Source: Ceraceosorus guamensis (taxonomy: Eukaryota; Basidiomycota; Exobasidiomycetes; Ceraceosorales; Ceraceosoraceae). Taken from it: 64,000 bases of DNA. Shown in pieces: positions 10,911-22,498 of this stretch (positions are counted from its first letter, which is position 1; every line of letters begins with the position of its first letter). Position numbers and translations under genes: made by a program. The notes below the pieces were generated by a model. That model saw only the letters and a program-made list of their open reading frames with translations. It had not been told where the DNA came from and did not search any database. The stretch lies in NCBI RefSeq assembly GCF_003144195.1, contig NW_020290010.1, positions 248,001-312,000 of the forward strand, written 5' to 3'.

Positions 10911-13583
10911 TCACCATCTCCCTTGCCTCTGACCGTAGTCGCCTCCACGTCTAGGGGACCTTTCTCGCGTCCTGGACGAGTCCTCTCGAGCTTGTGGCGA
11001 CCTAGATCGTCTTCCGTGTTGCTGCTGTTGGTTCGACTGCTCTCCTTCGCCGGGCTGAGCTGAGTGCCTTTCCGAAGAAGAAATGCCGCGCGCTGACATG
11101 TTGGGTCTGGGTGGTAGGCTGGCTTCCGGTCTACGAGGCAGCGCATGGGTTTGCGGCGGCACGGGGCTTCTGCCTCCTCTGCTCTGGTCGTGCCCAGCGC
11201 TAGACGAGTGATAACGATCTCCATCGCGACTTCCTGAACCGGTCGCTCGATCCATTGGCGAGCCGCGGTGAGTTGATCGGCCATTTGCGTTCCCACCGCC
11301 TGTCCCTGCTTGTCCCCAGCTTGAAGAGTGGCCGTAATTGTCACCTCCACCTCCGCCACCTCCCATCCCATTCTGACCCATCTGTCCTTGATAACCCCCT
11401 TGCATGCCCATGCCACCCATGTTCGGCATACCCTGCATGCCCGGCATACCCATCATACCAGGCATGCCCATACCACCCATCATGCCTGGCATGCCCCCCA
11501 TGGCCCCGCCCATCATCATCTGCTGGAACATCATCGGATTGAAGTTGTTGCCCCACCCGGTCTGTTGGAAGAACTGCGCCATAGCTTGAGGGTCGAAGGC
11601 TCCGCCATTGGTCATTCCCATGCCTATGCCCGTTGGCAGGCTCGAGGAGGTATCACCGCCTGTAGACGAGCCTGCGTCGCGCTGTGACTGCACATCGCGA
11701 ACGTTGGTTCTTCGACCATTGTCTGCATTGCGATCGGCCCTTGGTTGTGCTTTCTTGACTTCGATCTGCATATCAAAAAACGCTCAACGTGAGCTGAGCT
11801 GATCGATACGGTGCGGCGCGTTTGGTGCTTACATACCTGTTTGCCATCCAGATAGAGTGGCTGCGAGGCGAGCAGCCTTTCGGCGCTCTCCTCAGTGGTG
11901 AAGGAGACAAACCCATATCCTCGAGGCCTGCCTGTCTGGTTGTCCATCATCAGGTTGCTCTCCGTAACCTCCCCAAAGGGTTCAAAGGTGCGTCTAAAGG
12001 ATTCGGATGTGGCTGTCTGAGGGATGCTACCAACAAAGCAGCGTAGCGTCTTTTGGCTGTCTCCTCGAGGAACTGCGCGTTTGGGGTCGATCTGTAGGTG
12101 GATGCAGTACCCATCGGCCATCAGATACTACCGAACAGTGATTCATGACCCCCAATTCTATTCAGGCTCACAAGTTTCCCGTCCAGGAAGTGCTCCTTCA
12201 CCATGACGACATTGACTGTCGAAGGGTCGGCGAAGCGGAGGAAGGCAAACCCTCGCGATCTCCCAGAGCCCGGTTCACGCATGATAGTGCAGTGGGTGAC
12301 CTTGCCGTACTGGCTGAAGTGCTTCGCAAGAGCCTCTGCAATGACGCATTTTGAAATCGGATCGAGAGGAACTTCAGTCTTTTCAGCAACAAGAAGGCAT
12401 CGGGCGAGCGTGCGCTCTTTCGGGGAATGATGGGTGCTCACCATCGTTGGTGTCCCAACTAAGCCCTCCAACAAACATCTTCCTGCGTGTATGCGCAGGT
12501 AGGTCGATGAAAGGGCATCGCAAGCGAGGAAGAGAATGGGGAGACAGCGTGTAAGTAGATGTGCAGCCATTGGGCACCAGTGTCAGAGCGAGCTTTGAAT
12601 GTGACCAGCGGTCGGTGCTCCTGCCACAATGACTCGAGAGGAACGATCTGCAGCCCTTGGCCTGCGCCCACAACCGGCACCGTCCACGCTCGCAGACAAT
12701 GCACCTATTGACTATTTCTGCAGGCCGACTTGGGCTTCGAAAGCATAGCCCGAACGCTGAACCAGCGATCAAGCGTGCGACGTGGTGTACCTGTCTGTCC
12801 ACAGCGCCAAGGACGTGGGCTGAGGCTGTAATGTGTGCGCAGTGCAGTAGCGGTGTCGTAGACCAATGGAGAGCCTGGCTGGGGGCTGCACCAGCTCTAG
12901 GATAGAGATACGGCCTGATGGCCTTTTGGGTGCGGGTACTAGATACACTCCGTAGGGCCGATTCGAGCAGCATGTGTGCGCCGCACCTCGCAAGCCCAGC
13001 AAACAAAGGAGTCGAGTTCTCAAGAGATCGACATCCAGCGGGACAAGTCCCCGCACCCTGAACGTAGAGCTTCAGAAGATAGATGCTCCCTACATCGCCA
13101 TGACACTTGCGCCTCGACCTCACTGCCGGACACTCGTGAGACAGAAACTCACCCGTCATCTGGCATCTCGTGCGGCATTACTCGATGTATAGTCCCTGAG
13201 GTGTTTGTAGTAGAGTCTGGTTGAGATACAGGTTGCACAGCAGACTGAGTGGACTGAACGCGGGCGTCGTCGTTGTAAATAGCAGCTTGTACAGGCACTG
13301 GCACAGGAGTCGCAGATTCTCGCAAAGGTTCCTTTTTGGGATCTGGTGGGATGAAGGATCCTGCCCCCTTGCCCGATGGAGGGGGCGGAATGAAGGAACG
13401 AGAGGCGGTGGATTGTGCGTGAGCGGTAGCGGATGAATCGGGCCCAAACTTGTTGGCGGTAGACGAGGTACCGTAAATATCGTCGTTGTTTGTATGATTT
13501 TGCTCATCCACGACGTTGGCGCCAATGTCGCCCTCCTCGCCATACAAGTCGGAGTAGAGGTCGTCGGGGTCATTTGGAGCCAT
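10911..13583 (-). CDS. HRP1: Hrp1/Nab4-type RNA-binding protein with two RRMs and Gly/Met-rich tail
   Basis: Exons on the minus strand are 13583-13153, 12482-12442, 12335-12172, 12091-11837 and 11765-10911, giving 581 residues in phase. The acidic N-terminus (MAPNDPDDLYSDLYGEEGD) is followed by two RRMs. RRM1, about residues 145-215, has RNP2 MFVGGL and RNP1 RGFAFLRF. RRM2, about 229-302, has RNP2 CFVGSI and RNP1 RGYGFVSF. Order and sequence match yeast Hrp1, a subunit of cleavage factor I that binds the efficiency element of pre-mRNA 3' ends and shuttles between nucleus and cytoplasm. The tail has a Met/Gly-Pro repeat region (GMPGMMG type) and an RS/RGG-like end. Intron 1 is 670 nt, several times longer than any other intron in the window, and separates the N-terminal arm from RRM1. 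The small exon 2 is 41 nt. Confidence 0.9.
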
Positions 13584-14727
13584 GGTGGGCAAAGGGACGG
13601 GCCGCAAAGAGGGCAGAGGAGGGGGCGAGATCGACGAGTACAGAAGGCCGAGGCGGCAAGGGCTCCAAGCGAGTGGCCGGCGGTGTCGTTGCAAGCAGAA
13701 TTTACCACGCTCTGCTATATGCTTGATGAAGGCGTTATTGGCGTATAGCGGCGCGGCTGCGCTGACACCTGATTTGAGTGCGAGAGAAACGCGTGCGCGC
13801 AATGTCGCGCTCAGCCTCAAAGTAGTCACCAGTCTGGGTGATTGATTGCTTTCGAATCAGCAGCCTGAACAAGCTCGCCGAGAGGTGGACTTGCGTTGAT
13901 AGCTTTTCGCGAGTCGATCGAATCTTCAGTCGTGAGTGATGAGCGGAAGAGTCTGATGAGTCGAGAACGATCGAGGAGTTGTGATCAGCTGCAACGAGGG
14001 ACGTACACTGTAGGTGACTGCGCCCGGCGTGGGTCGATCCAAACCTACAAGCTCCGTCAACTACAAACCAACTTACAATACAAATATCTTTCCGCGTGCG
14101 CGCACGCGGACAACCGCGAGCGTGCCCAGCATGCAGCATCTGCAGCATCAGACACGAGAAGAGCTACTCAAAACTCAAAACTGTATTCACGATGTATATA
14201 GGTGCTTGACCAGCGTACACGCGCGCGCGCAAACTTCGAGCGGAGCTTTATTCACGTGACAAGACGACCAAGACGACTCTTTCGCACGAATGCGGCCCAA
14301 CGCTGACAGAATAAGTTTGGCTGGGTGATTCGTGATTTTGACTGTTCACGACAAGCCCCCCTCGTTCAAGTTCTGAGAATGTGACCTCTAGCTAGGCGCC
14401 AGCATTCATCATTATCCTTCACTCGCTCGTCCATCAGTCGTACGTCGCCCAGATACACGAGCTCTGCAGCCATTATTCTCCTCTTCCTACATCGGACTGC
14501 AGGCCTCGCTCCGCTGACTGTCACACCAGGTTCCCCACTCGGCTGGAGACCTCCTCATCATTCAACACAGTCGAAATCCAACGTCCAGGCCCGGTCATCT
14601 GACACACCGGGGTAGCGCATCTCAAGCCGTGCACCACGACTCACACACGCTTATATTTGGCGTCTTGTCAGCAGATTGCCCTTGAACGGGGTGGCGAGGT
14701 AAAACGCCCAAGGGTTGGCAGGTACCA
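13584..14727. other. Divergent promoter region between HRP1-like gene and PAM16
   Basis: No supported gene. It carries GTGATTCGTGATT at 14325-14337 and a related copy near 14190, a CGCG-rich alternating stretch near 14220, and a TC-rich tract in the last 300 bases consistent with a fungal promoter for PAM16. Confidence 0.6.
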
Positions 14728-15522
14728 TGTCTTTGCCCAGGTTGTTGGCTCAGGTGAGTTCGATCACACGCTGCAGCGTAGAGTACAAGCGACAGGCCTT
14801 GCCCTGCATATTCTAGTGCTGAAGCAGCTCACGCCCTCTTGATCGCCTGGATTATAGTTTCTCTTCCTCGGCACTCAGATCGTTGGCAAAGCCTTCGCAG
14901 AGGCTGGCAGGCAAGCCGCCCGAAGTGAGTCGTGGCTACCGATCCAGAATTTCGAGATGTATTGTTGAAGGTTGATGCATGCGTCGTGCTGACACTACTG
15001 CTCGACCGCGCTCATTTGCAGATGCCAGGGCGGCCCCAGTGGAGGCCGGTGCGGCGGGAGCATCGACTGGCAATTCTGCTCGAGATGCCTTGACGCGTAC
15101 GCACCGAATGACTCTTGATGAGGCTCGAATGATACTCAACCTGGACGCCAAACAGGTCGCCAGTGGTGGCGAAGAGATTGCGCAGGAGCTGGAGAAGGTG
15201 AGATGGATGCACTTCGATCGAATTCTTTGGCGACCGGCGCGAACGTGAAAAGTCTGACAGTACGCCCGGCTTACGCTTCTTACCCTGGCTGCAGAGGTAT
15301 ACGCAACTTTTCAACACGAATGCCCCGCCAGCCCCAAAGGGCAAGTCCGGTGGCGGACAAGGATCATTTTACGTGCAGTCTAAAATTGTCCGAGCCAGGG
15401 AACGCATAGAGGCGGAATGGGCCGAGATCCTGAAGAAGGGCAAAGAAAATGCCGAAGGTGGCAACGGGAACGGAGCGGCAGGAGGTAATGGCGCATCGGA
15501 CGCTGGACAGACGAATAGGTAG
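14728..15522 (+). CDS. PAM16: Pam16/Tim16, J-like subunit of the mitochondrial import motor
   Basis: Exons 14728-14754, 14858-14924, 15022-15197 and 15295-15522 join in phase to 165 residues. The N-terminus MSLPRLLAQ-FLFLGTQIVGKAFAEA matches the hydrophobic start of Tim16. The core has the diagnostic RMTLDEARMILNLD, then ELEKRYTQLFNTNAPP and the QGSFYVQSKIVRARER block of the family. Pam16 is a J-protein-like partner lacking the HPD tripeptide. It holds Pam18 at the TIM23 channel and so controls mtHsp70 during matrix protein import. The tail after residue 135 is Gly/Asn/Ala-rich and species specific. Exon 1 is only nine codons, so the start depends on the first splice junction, which is supported by the conserved protein sequence on both sides. 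Confidence 0.93.
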
Positions 15523-15970
15523 CCCTGGGCGAGGATACCAGAGAAAGAGTAGATGAGTGTAGGGTTGCACATTCTGGACGCGCAATGTATTAAGAGCCGG
15601 TACGCAAGCTGCGGCTGCATCCTCTGGCTCCTTCAACCTCTCAATGATTAGCTCGGCACCCTTGAGGATTCCGCTCTAAGCGCTCAGATCACTCGCGATG
15701 CCTTAGAGAATGGAAGATCTTTAGTCGGAAGGTACGAGACGCGTCAGAGTCTGCCCCGGTGATCAGGACGTCATCAGGACATTAAACTCTTGCTGCTTAC
15801 GGGTTCAGCTGCAGACACTTCCTCACCAATGTCGCTGGACGCACTTCATCCGCCAAAAGAGGTTCGATTCGAGTTCGGCATATCAATTTGAGAGCGACTT
15901 CCAGCGCGCCACGTCAATCTCTGTTGAGCGCACCTGCGTAGGATTGTGGCATGCGTGCCCCTCTCGATCC

Positions 15971-16049
15971 GAGATCAATCGCCTGCGACGTTTCACCGAG
16001 ATCAATCGCCTGCGACGTTTCACCGAGATCAATCGCCTGCGACGTTTCA
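15971..16049. repeat. 27-bp tandem repeat, about 2.9 copies
   Basis: The unit begins GAGATCAATCGCCTGCGACG and ends TTTCACC. Copies start at 15971, 15998 and 16025 and are identical as far as they extend, which suggests recent duplication. Confidence 0.9.
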
Positions 16050-16883
16050 AGCGTGTCAGGTCCAGCCACGGCGTTTGTGTGCCAAAATTTGGCTCGACCG
16101 AGAATTGGGCTCGAGCGCATCCTCGCAGGAAGCCGGTTGCCTCTCATGCCAATCGCGTCGCGCAAGCAATTCTGGCCGTCCGCATTCGCGTGATCAATCT
16201 CATCGCCGCCATGTATGCGACTAGCACCGGCGGAGGGCTCGAGCCCCTTCCGCGTCGTTGATCCTGTTTCTAGAGGGCGTGTGCTTACGACGCTGAAAAT
16301 CGGTGCTGCAAAATCTTGAGTGCACACCGCGCGTATACAGTGCACGGGCCCCTCCTACGTGGCGAGTACATCGCTAGGCGACATCGGCTGTACACGCTGA
16401 CTCAACCCCTCACCTTTGCTCACTTGACGATGCCGACGACACCGGCGAACACACCTTTGTGGAGAAAATCGGTGCAGGACAATGCTGCACGATACCTTCG
16501 CGCCCCATTCTAGTGTGGACCAGTGCGATGGTGGGCGCGATCCGGCTTGCGCCGCATGGATCCTCGTTTCATAACGCACGGATCGCTCTTGTGACGTCCC
16601 GCATGACGTACGAACAGCGCGCATCAGCCTGAACACTCAAAGACTGACCCCCGTGGCGATCTGAACTCGTGAATTACGAGGTCAAAGCTGGATGGGGCTT
16701 CACAGCTGTGATGCGTTGTATTAAGATCAGCGCTCAGGCCCCGCACACAACTCGCTTTGACCTCTTCGCGATACCAGGCACGGCGCAGTAGAAGGCGCTC
16801 GTGGAAGAGATCGAGGCCCATACGACGCGCAAGCAGGACTGTTCGAGTACCAGTTCAAGGACTACGCCGGGCCTGAGTGGCTT

Positions 16884-16892
16884 CTATATAAG
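16884..16892 (+). promoter_or_regulatory. TATA box upstream of the BTB gene
   Basis: CTATATAAG lies about 190 bases before the ATG at 17082, followed by a pyrimidine-rich stretch near 16970-17070. Match to consensus and position only. Confidence 0.4.
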
Positions 16893-17081
16893 ATGAGACC
16901 TAACCCCTGTTCTGCCCTTGCAGCCTTCCCCGAATGCCCAAGTTGTGCTAATGATACTGCTCCCTGCACTTCCAGCGTCTTCTCGTTAATACTTCCCTTC
17001 TAAGTCACGTTGCGACCGCGAAAGGTCGTCCTCAACTCCGTCAACATCTCCCACTCACCATCAATCAAGCTTCGCTCCAAA

Positions 17082-19474
17082 ATGATGGGCTTCTTCGGGG
17101 GCTCGTCGGGCGGAGACAACTCTAGACCAAGCTCTCCAATTCCTGGACAACGCACACAGGGCGAAGCTATGAGCCGCGAGAACAGCCAGAAAGGTTCCCA
17201 GGGCATCAGCCACCGACCAAGAAACGACACCTTTGGGGGCGGAGGCAACGGTCGTACAGCAGGGTGAGTCAGGAAATTTTGCTCGTATGATCCGAGGTGT
17301 AGATGAGTCTGACTCTAGCAACCGTTTCGCCGTCGCCTTCAGCGATGACTACTCGACGTTTTCTGGCGCATCCGGAGGCTCGGTCTTCGACGATGATCGT
17401 TCAATGGCGCCTTCTACTGTGGCCACATCCGTGTCAATCGGCGGTAGTCTGGGCAAGAGTCCGAAAGAGGGCTACAAGAGCCTGTCGCACAAGACGTCTT
17501 TCGGTGCTTCGCCGAGGCCGAAAGCGAGTGAGCTTGTCACGCAGCCTCCTCTGCCGCCCGGCGTCGCTGCGCGCCGTCAGAGTCCAAGTGGTCACAGCCC
17601 TGTGTCGACTAGTCACCAGCCGTCCAACTTCGACTCCACGATCCAGCGAGGAAACATGAACAACACCGTGTCGCTTCAGCAGCAGTCTCCCTCCGTTCAA
17701 CACATCCAGCGGCAGGACTTGAGAGCCCCTAGCCCACCAATACCTGCCCGTAATCTGCCCAACGAGCCATCCAAGTTGACGTCCGGCACCGTCGCAAGCT
17801 CCGGCGCTACTCGTCAAGCTACTACTGAACTACAAGACACTCGAGAACCAGTGCAGCGCAGCCCGAGTACCTCGCATTACAACCAGACCTCCAATGACAT
17901 CGTCAGAGACGACAATAACAACGCCACGAGCTTGGCCTCAGACAACGGCAGCGCCCTTGACCGCAGTGCTGTAAGCAATCGTGGTGCTGTTGTGTCTGGG
18001 GATTGGTCCGTCGACCGTGGTGCTGCTGCCGGATACGGCAACATCTCGGCTTGGGATCAGACCGAGTAAGTATTAGCTGCTCGCGACGACAGGCTTTGTA
18101 TTCACTTGCGCATTGACACTGCTTCTTGAATTGTGCGTTACCAGCGCATCCGCCTTCACCGGCAGCGACCCTGTCGCTCAGGCCACTGACTTTGCTGATG
18201 GCGACATCATCTTTGTCAGCTCCGAGGCCGGCTCCGGTGCCACTCGTCAGCCTGTCACAAGATTCAAGGTGAATTGGTTCATCGCTCACGGCTGCTTGCT
18301 GCACGGATGCTGATCATGTGTGTGCCGATCACTATAGATTCACGAAGTGAACCTAAATGTCCACTCTGCTGTACTTTCCGAGATGGTTGATGGATCTTCT
18401 GAAGGCAAGGTCCACACGCTCGAGGAAGGTGAGCTCGCGTCGTGGCGTGGCACTAAGCCGCAGTCGCTGAAGTGCCTTTCATTTCCACGCTGCTTGCCTT
18501 GCGCAGACAGCGGCACGCTCAAGGTCCTCTTCAGCCTCATGTACAACACCAATGCTCCTAAGATGGGCATGCAAGACTGGCAAGTCGTCCTGCGTCTCGC
18601 TCGAGCTGCGCAAAAGTATGACTGTGCTCGCGCCAAGGATGTCGCCGCATCCTACTTTGCGGAGCAAGAACAGCTGGGGTACGTCACTCGAATCGATTTG
18701 GTAATGTGGCACAGCTGACTCATGTGTCCGTTGGTCTCTCAGCTCGCTCTCGCCCTTCATGACGTTCGCTGTTGGATCTATGTGAGCGACCATGTACGCT
18801 CGGTCTAGATCTTCTTACCGCTGCTGACTGATTTGCGCCCCCCCCCAATCCGGTACATTGCAGGTACCATCTGCCTGCGCTCGAAGAAGCTGCAGCGGAG
18901 CGTTCTGTCCGTTACGATATTCATCGTCTTCCCGAGCTGGTGTGAGTCGGCATTTGTTTTTATTTTGGGAGCCGCCTAGCGCTAATTTGGTATTGCCGCG
19001 TGTCGACCAGCTTTAATTTGATGGGCTTTGCAGCCTATCAGAAGCTGGCAGCATTCCATACTCGTCGTCAGCAGCACTATCAGGACACACTCAACAGCAT
19101 CACGGTTGATCCGAAGGAGCTCGAAAGTCAATGCTACCAGACTGGAGGCGTGTGTATCATCAGTCCTCTGACCAAACTCAAGCAGAAGCTGGCTTGGCCT
19201 AGACAAGCCAACAAAGACGGGTCGAGAAAGCCTATTGAAAGTCGGGATGTCATGACCAAACTTCTCACCGAGATTGGTCAGATTGGTGAGCTGCTCTCCG
19301 AGGGTTCTGCTGTCTGTCAAGTTGGATGAAAAGCTGACCGCCCACCACTTTGCCAATCGGCTGACTACAGACTGCGGCACGTGCTCTCGAGCTTTGGTCG
19401 AAGCTGCTCTGCAGATCCAGCTCGCCATCGAGACCATGCCTCGCTACAACGAAGATGAAGAAGAGAGCTTCTGA
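17082..19474 (+). CDS. BTB/POZ-like domain protein with disordered N-terminus
   Basis: Nine exons (17082-17263, 17319-18065, 18145-18268, 18338-18428, 18507-18678, 18743-18781, 18864-18941, 19011-19285, 19371-19474) join in phase to 603 residues. The first 310 residues are Ser/Gln/Pro-rich and look disordered. From about residue 325 the pattern DGDIIFVSS, RFKIHEVNLNVHSAVLSEM, then LKVLFSLMYN and VVLRLARAAQKYDCARAKD matches the BTB fold of the basidiomycete proteins in which a short BTB domain precedes an alpha-helical region. BTB domains mediate dimerisation or recruit cullin-3, but no partner can be named. After it come helical sequence, a CVIISPL-like Cys patch and an acidic end (EDEEESF). 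The intron before exon 7 contains a C9 run close to its acceptor. The start was chosen at the first of two adjacent ATGs (MMGFFGG). Confidence 0.85.
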
Positions 19475-20664
19475 GCGAGCACCGGGCTGGCGCCGTAAGA
19501 TCCTTCGCTTCGCGTAATCCGCGCGCGTCCATTCTCTCTGGACACCTGACTCTGGCTGTGGGTTTTGAAAAATCTTGCTAATGTGTCCACCGCCGCCCTG
19601 TTCCTTCGCGTCTGCTTGGGGCCACACACTCGTTCGCGCTCGCAGCCATGGCTATCGACGCTTCGCAATTCACTTTTCGACACGCTCCTTGTACCTGTAT
19701 TCAACCCCGTTACCTCACCTCGACTAGTCTTCGTCATCAGAGGCTGGTCCTCGATCAATTTTATTCGCATGTACATGCTACTCTCGTGGATCGAAATGAA
19801 GCGCGCCCCCCACCTTCACACCCGCTCACTCACCTCTCGTCGAGACGCTACACCACGACTCGTGATCGGTGCTTCTGAGGCGGCTGTTGCGGAGCTCCGT
19901 GAATTGAGCCCTTTTGCTGAGTTCGGTCGTGCGTGATGCGCCACGAGCACATGTGCAGATGCGGCGAGCGGCAGCCTTGCGCGCGCTTCGGATGGCAAAG
20001 CTCGGTACGAATATCCGAGGGGAGAGGTGAGAGCCGCCTGCTCATTCACGAGTCATGACCCACGCGCTCCACCAAAACATGATCGATGTAGACACGGCCA
20101 GGCGCAGGGGTCCCACCGCTCGCAAATCAAACAATGCGAATCTTGAATCTGAATGCGACTTTTGATATTCGCTTTATGAAACGCTTTCTCGTCGAACCAC
20201 GAATCGTCTCACAGCGATTGCGCCCCTATGAGCTTCCTCTCAACGTGAATGTGTCACGCAATTTGGGTCTCGGGAGTGATCCGGCACCCATCCTCCGCCG
20301 GCAGTCGTCAAATCACTAATTGTCTGGCAGCCCCCTTTTCCCCTCCTCCAAAGGACTCACAATCCCTCATGTCTATACCGGCAACTCGTACTGCCGAGAA
20401 CCGGTCTCGTTGACCAAGGTATACTGTACGCGCACCAGCTTTCATTGGTAATGTCTGCCTCAAATGAACACGCCGGTCAAGGGCGGTGGCTTGCAACGCA
20501 AGCGTCACTAGTACAGATAAAAGGTAAATGGATGCGATCCAGCTCGCAAGCGTAGGATTTGCCGTTTGAGCATCGTGACTGATCGCAATGTTGTCTCTTG
20601 ACTTCGACCTAGGGACGAGGATTCCAGCCAGCACACTGGCTCTGCTCACGACTCCTTTCACAAC
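19475..20664. other. Spacer between the BTB gene and the hydrolase gene
   Basis: No supported gene. The first few hundred bases are TC-rich and probably include the BTB 3' UTR. A CACGAATCGTC copy of the dispersed word lies near 20195. Remaining short frames are unconvincing. Confidence 0.6.
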
Positions 20665-22170
20665 ATGTCGGACAATCACGTCTCCGTGACTGAGTCAAGA
20701 GTCACAGTGAGGGCGCTGTATGACGGGTGGCCCCTTGGCGTTATCGTCTGGCAGCCCGGCAAGCAGAGGGATCAGCTCGCACAAGATGCAGCAAAGTCCG
20801 TCATCCTTCTCGCTCCAGCTACCGGCGTTCCTTGCAAGCTGTTCAAGCACTTTGCTGCGTGAGTCTTGAGCATCGTGCGTCGCAAAGGCGACCTTCGAGA
20901 GAAGGTTTGCCAACACCGCAGAGCGTGGAATTTAGCATGAATTGATCAAGCCTCGATCGCGCCAACCATGCTGCGCAGGTTCTTGTGCAGCTATGGTCAC
21001 ACTGTACTGGCATTCGACTATCGCATGACCGGAAGCTCGTTCCCTGCGTCGTACGCCGCAGGGCCAACAGGTTTAAGCACTTCCATTCCTGAGACAAACG
21101 CGGACGCATCAAGTTTCGAATCCGTGGCAGCGCTCGAGACTTGTCTCAAAGCTCATCGACATCAAGCGACATACGAGCACATAGGTCGCAGAGACTACCC
21201 TGCCGTCCTGCTGCATGCGTGGAAAGAGCATTGCATAGTCGAGCCGACTAGACGTAGAGAGCTGTGCATCGTCGGTCATTCGCTTGGTGGATCCATCTTA
21301 CCTTTGGCATTGGACGAGCTCAAAGTTGGACCTCATGCTCTGCAAGACTTTAAAATTTCTCGCGTCTTGGCCGTCGGATCTTCGAGCGGATGGTGGGGCT
21401 ACTCTCCCACAGCAGACCTTTCCAGAGAAGCAGGTCAGTTCATAGTGCAAGAGTCTCACAAAGAAGGTTTTGCGAACCTCAAGAAATGGGGTTTAGGAAA
21501 TCCCATCACTTTGGCACAAGTGAATGATTGGCTAGGAATGATCGTCGAGTCTCCGTCTTGGTACGGCGCATACGAGGGAGATTCGGGCTGGCAACGAGCA
21601 GTGCAGCATTACGATCTTCCGGTCTTGTCCATCCTCTTCAGCGATGATGAGCTGATAGGCAATGGCTCGGCTCGTCGAGTCGACGCCATCTTGAGACCTT
21701 TAGGCCATAATGCTTCTCTGGTTGAGAGTGCTCGGGAGAAGGCTTACTGGGAGGCCGGAGGAGAGGAAGATCCGGTTGGAGCCACAGCATACAAGAGCGG
21801 TTCTCCACCTGATCCAGAATCTGTCGGACGCTCTCCGAACGCCTCCACCTTGACGCGTATACACTTGGACGTCAACCATAATGGTTGGGTTCGAGGGTCT
21901 TCGCAAGTCGATGCGAAGGAGCAGGAGCAGCTGCCATCCCACATAGGACACATAGACTGGATTCGTAAAGAAGTCGGAACTTCTTCCGCCTCCAGAGAGA
22001 TATGGGAAATGTGCAGAGCTTGGTTGGACGAGCGAGCGACGGTACCTAGTCGTTCGAGTCGCATCTACGGCGGTTGTGGAGGCAGGCTGGATTTTGGTCC
22101 TAAGAGTGACAGGGCCATCTACACTCCGCATCCTATCTACGCAACTACGTCTGCGAAGGCGAAAATCTGA
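20665..22170 (+). CDS. Alpha/beta-fold hydrolase (COG4757-like)
   Basis: Two exons, 20665-20858 and 20979-22170, give 461 residues in phase. The core runs from LLAPATGVP (oxyanion strand) through GHTVLAFDYRMTGSS to the nucleophile elbow GHSLGG, with Ser166 as predicted nucleophile. This order matches the predicted hydrolases of COG4757, in which an ATGVP-type loop and DYRGTG motif precede GHSxGG. A WWGYSP region, an acidic VLSILFSDDELI strand end (candidate acidic residue) and HLDVNHNGWV near the C-terminus (candidate catalytic His) complete the fold. There is no signal peptide or membrane segment, so it is probably cytosolic. The substrate is unknown. The protein is longer than bacterial relatives because of a loop of about 60 residues before the nucleophile strand and a basic tail. 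Confidence 0.85.
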
Positions 22171-22498
22171 CGGTAGGAGACGAAGGTGCGTGGTCACAAC
22201 TGGCGCGCGTGGCCTGTATGGTGGGTCTTGACACTTTGCCGAGGACGCAATCAGTAGCATCCGCCATTAACGCTGTGAGGGCTACTCTACTGCCCCGCTC
22301 TAGTGTCAGTGTGAGCTACCCGTCACGGTGACTGCATCACGTAGTGTCTCACACCCAAACCATGCAGACTGTTTGCGCCAAATTTGCTGAGCCCCAAGAT
22401 CGTTGTGACATTGTGATTGAAGCAGCAAAGAGACCTCAGACAGATTGCCAACATTCGTGATTGACCGAGTGCTAGAGCTCCGTCATCTGCCGTCGTGA
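22171..22498. other. Convergent 3' spacer
   Basis: Short spacer shared by the 3' ends of the hydrolase (plus) and Derlin (minus) genes. It contains one exact ATTCGTGATT word at 22453-22462. Nothing else seen. Confidence 0.7.

Larger units (their letters stand above)
15523..17081. other. Spacer between PAM16 and the BTB gene
   Basis: No supported gene. It holds a 27-bp tandem repeat (15971-16049). The frames that cross this repeat on both strands are open only because the unit length is a multiple of three. The right end contains a TATA-like element and pyrimidine-rich leader. Confidence 0.6.

Noticed and set aside
11255-11687. Plus-strand frames opposite the Hrp1 tail
   Set aside because: They are shadows of the Met/Gly-rich repeat on the other strand.
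12383-13159. 258-codon minus-strand frame over intron 1 of the Hrp1-like gene
   Set aside because: It includes intron sequence and reads through both splice sites; conserved RRM residues need the spliced frame.
15971-16049. Direct repeats considered as a CRISPR array
   Set aside because: Repeats are contiguous without spacers and the genome is eukaryotic.
15914-16345. Frames with a repeated nine-residue unit on both strands
   Set aside because: Openness is explained by the 27-bp tandem repeat, a multiple of three.
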